A stretch of 32,386 bases of DNA from Gemmatimonadota bacterium (GTDB taxonomy: Bacteria > Gemmatimonadota > Gemmatimonadetes > Palauibacterales > KS3-K002), in assembly GCA_020350785.1 (NCBI GenBank), contig CP070722.1:623336-655721 (forward strand), read 5' to 3'. Positions 29,702 through 32,386 of this stretch are shown here, one piece after another; position 1 is the first letter of the stretch, and each line of letters opens with the position of its first letter. The notes beneath the pieces are model-generated. The model saw only the letters and a list, made by a program, of their open reading frames with translations, did not search any database and was not told the origin of the DNA. The position numbers and the translations under genes were made by a program.

Positions 29702-30771
29702 TCGGCCCTCCCCTCTCGCTCCAGAAATGGCTCCATCGCCGCATTCCAGCTCAGCCGCAGTCCGCCTGCTTCGAGAACCAGGAAAAGAGCCCCGATTTCC
29801 TCCCACGACTCAGCCCAGTTCAGGCCCTCTTCCGGACCCATCACGTACAGTGCGGTCGAGAGTACATCGGCCACGACCGGGTCCAACGCCACCACGGTCA
29901 CGCTCCCCCAAGCCGACACCGGTTTGCCGGAGCGCGGGTCGAGTATGTGCCCCACTCGTTGACCGGCGATCTCGAAGTTGCGTTCCGACGCCCCACTGGT
30001 GGCAGCCGAGCCCTCGGAAAGGCGGATGAGCGCTGCGACCTCCGTCCGCAGCAGCGGATGCGCTATGCCGATTCGCCACACCCCTTCCGGCGCACGACCC
30101 ACCGCCTGCACCTGACCTCCGAAATCGAGGAAGGCCGTCTCTATCCCGGCCATTCGCAACGCGCCGACCAGAGCCCGCAATCCAACCCCTTTGCCAAAGC
30201 CGCCGGCCGTCAGCCGGGCCCCAGCCACCATCCGGGTCACCGTCTGCGCCGTCTCGTCCAGCTTGAAGGCGCCGTGGCCGGCGGCTACCAGTGCCTGCTG
30301 CACTTCAAGTTCACTGGGACGACGCCCCACCCCGCGCAGACCCCAAGCATCCACCAGCGCGCCCACCGCCGGATCAAACGCACCCCCGCTGAGTTCCCGC
30401 CAGCGCTGCAACTCCTGAAGGTACCCGAACAGCTCCGCCGAGACCGGCATCGGCTGACCCGGCAACGACGCGTTGAGGGCCGACAGCTCGCTGTCCTCCC
30501 GCCAACTATTCAGCACCCCATCCAGCCGTCTCACCTCCGCGAAGCCCGATTCGATGGCCTCGAAACCCTCAGCTCCTGACGACGCCCAGACCCGCGCCCG
30601 CAGTAGCGTCCCCATCAGATAGGCCTCCCGCTCGACCACGGACTTGGGAGCGGTTTGCGCCAATCCGAGCGTGGGAGCGGCGATAAGGAGCGTAAGGGTC
30701 AAGAGGTGTTGGCTCGCGTGGGAGCGCAGGGCAGTCCTCCATAGGGCGGCTGCGATGATATTGAAACCCAT
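29698..30771 (-). CDS. apbE: FAD:protein FMN transferase (ApbE)
   Basis: A 357-residue exported flavinyltransferase that moves FMN from FAD onto Ser/Thr of target proteins such as the FMN-binding protein two genes downstream. Family blocks: REAYLMGTLLRARVW, NSWREDSELSALN, GGAFDPAVGALVDAWGL, TAGGFGKGVGLRALVGAL, FLDFGGQVQAVG, GHILDPRSGKPVSAWGSVTV and ADVLSTALYVMGPEEGL. In the AGGFGKG block the position often occupied by Asp a few residues later reads Arg. A signal peptide (LLTLTLLIAAPTLGLAQ, cleavage about residue 39) is preceded by an unusually long N-region. ATG 30769-30771 is used; a GTG at 30781-30783 overlaps the predicted promoter. First gene of the operon. Confidence 0.92.
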   Translation of the reverse strand: MGFNIIAAALWRTALRSHASQHLLTLTLLIAAPTLGLAQTAPKSVVEREAYLMGTLLRARVWASSGAEGFEAIESGFAEVRRLDGVLNSWREDSELSALNASLPGQPMPVSAELFGYLQELQRWRELSGGAFDPAVGALVDAWGLRGVGRRPSELEVQQALVAAGHGAFKLDETAQTVTRMVAGARLTAGGFGKGVGLRALVGALRMAGIETAFLDFGGQVQAVGRAPEGVWRIGIAHPLLRTEVAALIRLSEGSAATSGASERNFEIAGQRVGHILDPRSGKPVSAWGSVTVVALDPVVADVLSTALYVMGPEEGLNWAESWEEIGALFLVLEAGGLRLSWNAAMEPFLEREGRAE

Positions 30772-30783
30772 TCTCAAGACCAC

Positions 30784-30812
30784 AGTCTACGCCACCTCGC
30801 GCCCTCTGTCAA
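30784..30812 (-). promoter_or_regulatory. Sigma70-type promoter of the apbE-porin-flavoprotein operon
   Basis: Minus-strand TTGACA (30812-30807, perfect) and TAGACT (30789-30784, four of six) are 17 bases apart. The expected transcription start near 30777 leaves only about 6 bases before the ATG at 30771. Confidence 0.65.
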
Positions 30813-31058
30813 TCAGCCCGCTCATCTCCCCTTATCCGCCGGCCCAACCGCCCCTTTACTCACCCACGCTCCACGCCGTCTGGCCGGCGCACCCCGCCTC
30901 GTCGCTTGCTCCCGTGTTGGCACCCGCCCATCTTGTCCGCCCTAGAGCGAGCCTGCTCCCCGACCCCGTTCGGTTTGCGGCTCTTCTCTACGACGACAAT
31001 CCGGCTTCGTCGCTCACGCTCTACCCGCTAGTTCCGAGCTTCAGCCCGGGAGGCGCCC
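30813..31058. other. Divergent intergenic region, pyrimidine-rich on the plus strand
   Basis: About 245 bases between the apbE promoter and the aldo/keto reductase start. The plus strand is rich in C and T (for example CTCATCTCCCCTTATCC) and an open frame runs through it, but its residue content is not protein-like. No convincing plus-strand promoter is visible; GGGAGG at 31048-31053 is the ribosome site for the TTG at 31059. Confidence 0.5.
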
Positions 31059-32057
31059 TTGACTGACCACAAGCTTACGCGTCGAGATTTCGTGAAGGCT
31101 GGAGCTGGGGGAGCGGCGGCGCTGTTCTTGAGCCGCGGGAACGCTGGCGCCGCCGCCGGAAGGCTATCTCCCATGCCGGAACGCCCTCTAGGCGCCACCG
31201 GCCACCAGGTCCGCCTGTTCAGCCTGGGCGGCCAGGCCACGCTAGAGAAGCCCGGGACCCGCGATCAGTCTCTGGCAATCATCAATCGGGCTATCGACCT
31301 GGGTGTGAATTACATCGACACCGCCGCGGCCTACGGACGCGGGGTTAGCCAGCGTCACATCGGCGAGGTCATGGCAGATCGCCGCAACGAGGTGTTCCTG
31401 GCCACCAAGACACACGATCGCTCGCGCGACGGCTCCCTCAATTTGTTGGAACAGAGCCTGCGGTCGCTTCAGACCGATCATCTCGACCTCTGGCAACTGC
31501 ACAACGTCAGAACCCACGAAGAAGTAGACATGATCTTCGCCAAAGCTGGGGCTCTCGAAGCGCTCCAGCGAGCCCGTGACGAAGGGGTTGTCCGTTTCCT
31601 TGGCATCACCGGGCACTACGACCCCGCGCCGCTGCTAAAGGCGATCGAGCGGTTCGACTTCGACACGATATTGATGGCTCTGAACCCGGCCGATCCCCAC
31701 TATCTCCCCTTTGCCGAAGAGCTATTGCCCAAGGCCAACGCCAAGGGCATGGGCGTCATAGGCATGAAGATCCCGGCGCGGGGAAGGCTCTTTCGCGAAG
31801 CAGGTGTCACCTCGATGAAAGACGCGATGTCCTACGTGCTCACCCTGCCGGTAAGCACTGTAATCGTCGGCTGCGACACGGTGGAACAACTCGAGGAAAA
31901 CGTCTCGATTGCCGCCAAATTCGAGCCGCTGGCCGACGCCGAGATGACGCGGCTCGCGCACCTGACCGCCGACTATGCCACCGAGGCTGCCTTCTTCAAG
32001 AAGGGTGGCGCTGGCTTCGGCCGGCCAGGTATGGACGACCAGGGCTTCATCGATTGA
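31059..32057 (+). CDS. Tat-exported aldo/keto reductase
   Basis: A 332-residue NADPH-dependent oxidoreductase of the AKR superfamily. The N-terminus LTRRDFVKAGAGGAAALFL is a twin-arginine signal, so the folded enzyme should be exported. The AKR barrel shows the catalytic tetrad: Asp and Tyr in NYIDTAAAYGRG, Lys in FLATKTHDRS and His in LDLWQLHNVRT. Also SLRSLQTDHLDL, GVVRFLGITGHYDP and VIVGCDTVEQLEENV. No C-terminal Fe-S ferredoxin module is seen. The start is TTG 31059-31061, with GGGAGG 5 bases before it. The physiological substrate is unknown. It diverges from the apbE operon. The glutamate dehydrogenase gene follows after 82 bases. Confidence 0.9.
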   Translation: MTDHKLTRRDFVKAGAGGAAALFLSRGNAGAAAGRLSPMPERPLGATGHQVRLFSLGGQATLEKPGTRDQSLAIINRAIDLGVNYIDTAAAYGRGVSQRHIGEVMADRRNEVFLATKTHDRSRDGSLNLLEQSLRSLQTDHLDLWQLHNVRTHEEVDMIFAKAGALEALQRARDEGVVRFLGITGHYDPAPLLKAIERFDFDTILMALNPADPHYLPFAEELLPKANAKGMGVIGMKIPARGRLFREAGVTSMKDAMSYVLTLPVSTVIVGCDTVEQLEENVSIAAKFEPLADAEMTRLAHLTADYATEAAFFKKGGAGFGRPGMDDQGFID

Positions 32058-32123
32058 TCTCATGAAAGACGTGCGAGCCTGAACGGCACGGTGGACGCAA
32101 GGGACGATCATCAGCCGGGGAAT

Positions 32124-32128
32124 AGGAG
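32124..32128 (+). promoter_or_regulatory. Ribosome site deciding the gdh start
   Basis: AGGAG at 32124-32128 is 11 bases before ATG 32140 and 8 bases before the adjacent in-frame GTG 32137. Spacing slightly favours GTG, start-codon strength favours ATG. Confidence 0.4.
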
Positions 32129-32139
32129 TTGGAATTGTG

Positions 32140-32386
32140 ATGGCCAAGCAGACTGAAGGTCGAGAGGATCTCAATCCCTACCATATCGCGCAACAGCAGT
32201 TCGACGCGGCGGCCGACTATCTTCCGCAGCTCGACCCGGGGCTGGGAGTGTTTCTGAAGCAGCCCAGCCGCATGATCATCGTGGAGTTTCCCATCGAGAC
32301 GGCGTCGGGCGAGGTCAGGAACTACGTGGGCTATCGCTGCCTGCACGACACGGCGCGCGGGCCGGGCAAGGGCGGGATCCGCTATC
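32140..32386 (+). CDS. Glu/Leu/Phe/Val dehydrogenase family protein (5' part only)
   Basis: The first 82 codons of a glutamate dehydrogenase-type enzyme, cut by the window end. The N-terminus reads MAKQTEGREDLNPYHIAQQQ, followed by FDAAADYLPQLDPGLGVFLK, PSRMIIVEFPIET and RNYVGYRCLHDTARGPGKGG with IRY. The RGPGKGGIRY block is the conserved substrate-binding start of Glu/Leu/Phe/Val dehydrogenases, and the preceding layout is that of hexameric glutamate dehydrogenases. It interconverts glutamate and 2-oxoglutarate if this holds. Cofactor specificity depends on the missing Rossmann domain. Confidence 0.9.
   Translation, partial: MAKQTEGREDLNPYHIAQQQFDAAADYLPQLDPGLGVFLKQPSRMIIVEFPIETASGEVRNYVGYRCLHDTARGPGKGGIRY

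Noticed and set aside
30644..31066. Plus-strand frame of 140 codons before the aldo/keto reductase
   Set aside because: Starts inside apbE antisense and crosses the apbE promoter; residue content not protein-like.
1..32386. tRNA, rRNA, CRISPR, insertion sequence or prophage
   Set aside because: No cloverleaf with a CCA-type end, no regularly spaced repeats, and no transposase, integrase or structural phage motif was seen on either strand.

Overview
The window is a gene-dense, high-GC bacterial chromosome segment with ordinary housekeeping and stress genes and no phage, IS, CRISPR or RNA gene that I can support. I think it comes from Gemmatimonadota. The pointers are a pyruvoyl arginine decarboxylase next to agmatinase, an RsrA-like anti-sigma/ECF pair, FeoA-fused DtxR, Tat-exported aldo/keto reductase, and small unknown proteins of a type I associate with that phylum. 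This is inference from composition and gene content, not a marker gene.

Layout. 1-831 (minus) holds most of murQ. 946-6367 (plus) is a compact run: M20 amidohydrolase, endonuclease III-like glycosylase, gamma-glutamyltransferase and an ABC exporter. From 6389 to 18534 almost everything lies on the minus strand. Read in the direction of transcription it runs: PHP exoribonuclease-like protein, trxB, A-type Fe-S carrier, MBL hydrolase, a 54-residue Cys-rich protein, DHH protein, coaE, a second PHP protein, AGCS symporter, nrnA-like DHH protein, an unknown 198-residue protein, perR, pyruvoyl arginine decarboxylase, agmatinase, ccdA. Many stop/start codons overlap. At two internal breaks a good sigma70-type promoter has its -35 hexamer on the stop codon of the preceding gene. 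18722-19754 (plus) is a DtxR-FeoA metalloregulator and a small unknown protein. 19789-23228 (minus) is an M42 aminopeptidase, an orphan E1-alpha-type dehydrogenase with a 75-residue overlapping partner, and the ECF sigma/zinc anti-sigma pair. A structured, gene-free 490-base stretch separates these from a Crp/Fnr regulator and a methyltransferase (plus).

25249-30771 (minus) is the most distinctive part. It contains a secreted unknown protein, a 65-residue protein, a receiver protein with a degenerate GGDEF domain, and a four-gene overlapping operon: apbE, a coiled-coil porin, a secreted FMN-binding protein with a TGAT flavinylation motif, and a small four-helix membrane protein with five histidines. 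I read this operon as an extracytoplasmic, covalently flavinylated electron-transfer module paired with its own outer-membrane porin. The window closes on the plus strand with the Tat-type aldo/keto reductase and the start of a glutamate dehydrogenase family gene.

How the genes connect: redox and iron themes recur (PerR, DtxR-FeoA, RsrA-like/ECF, TrxB, A-type Fe-S carrier, CcdA, flavin module). Arginine decarboxylase plus agmatinase give putrescine. Recognisable promoters look like TTGACA-17-TAGANT.
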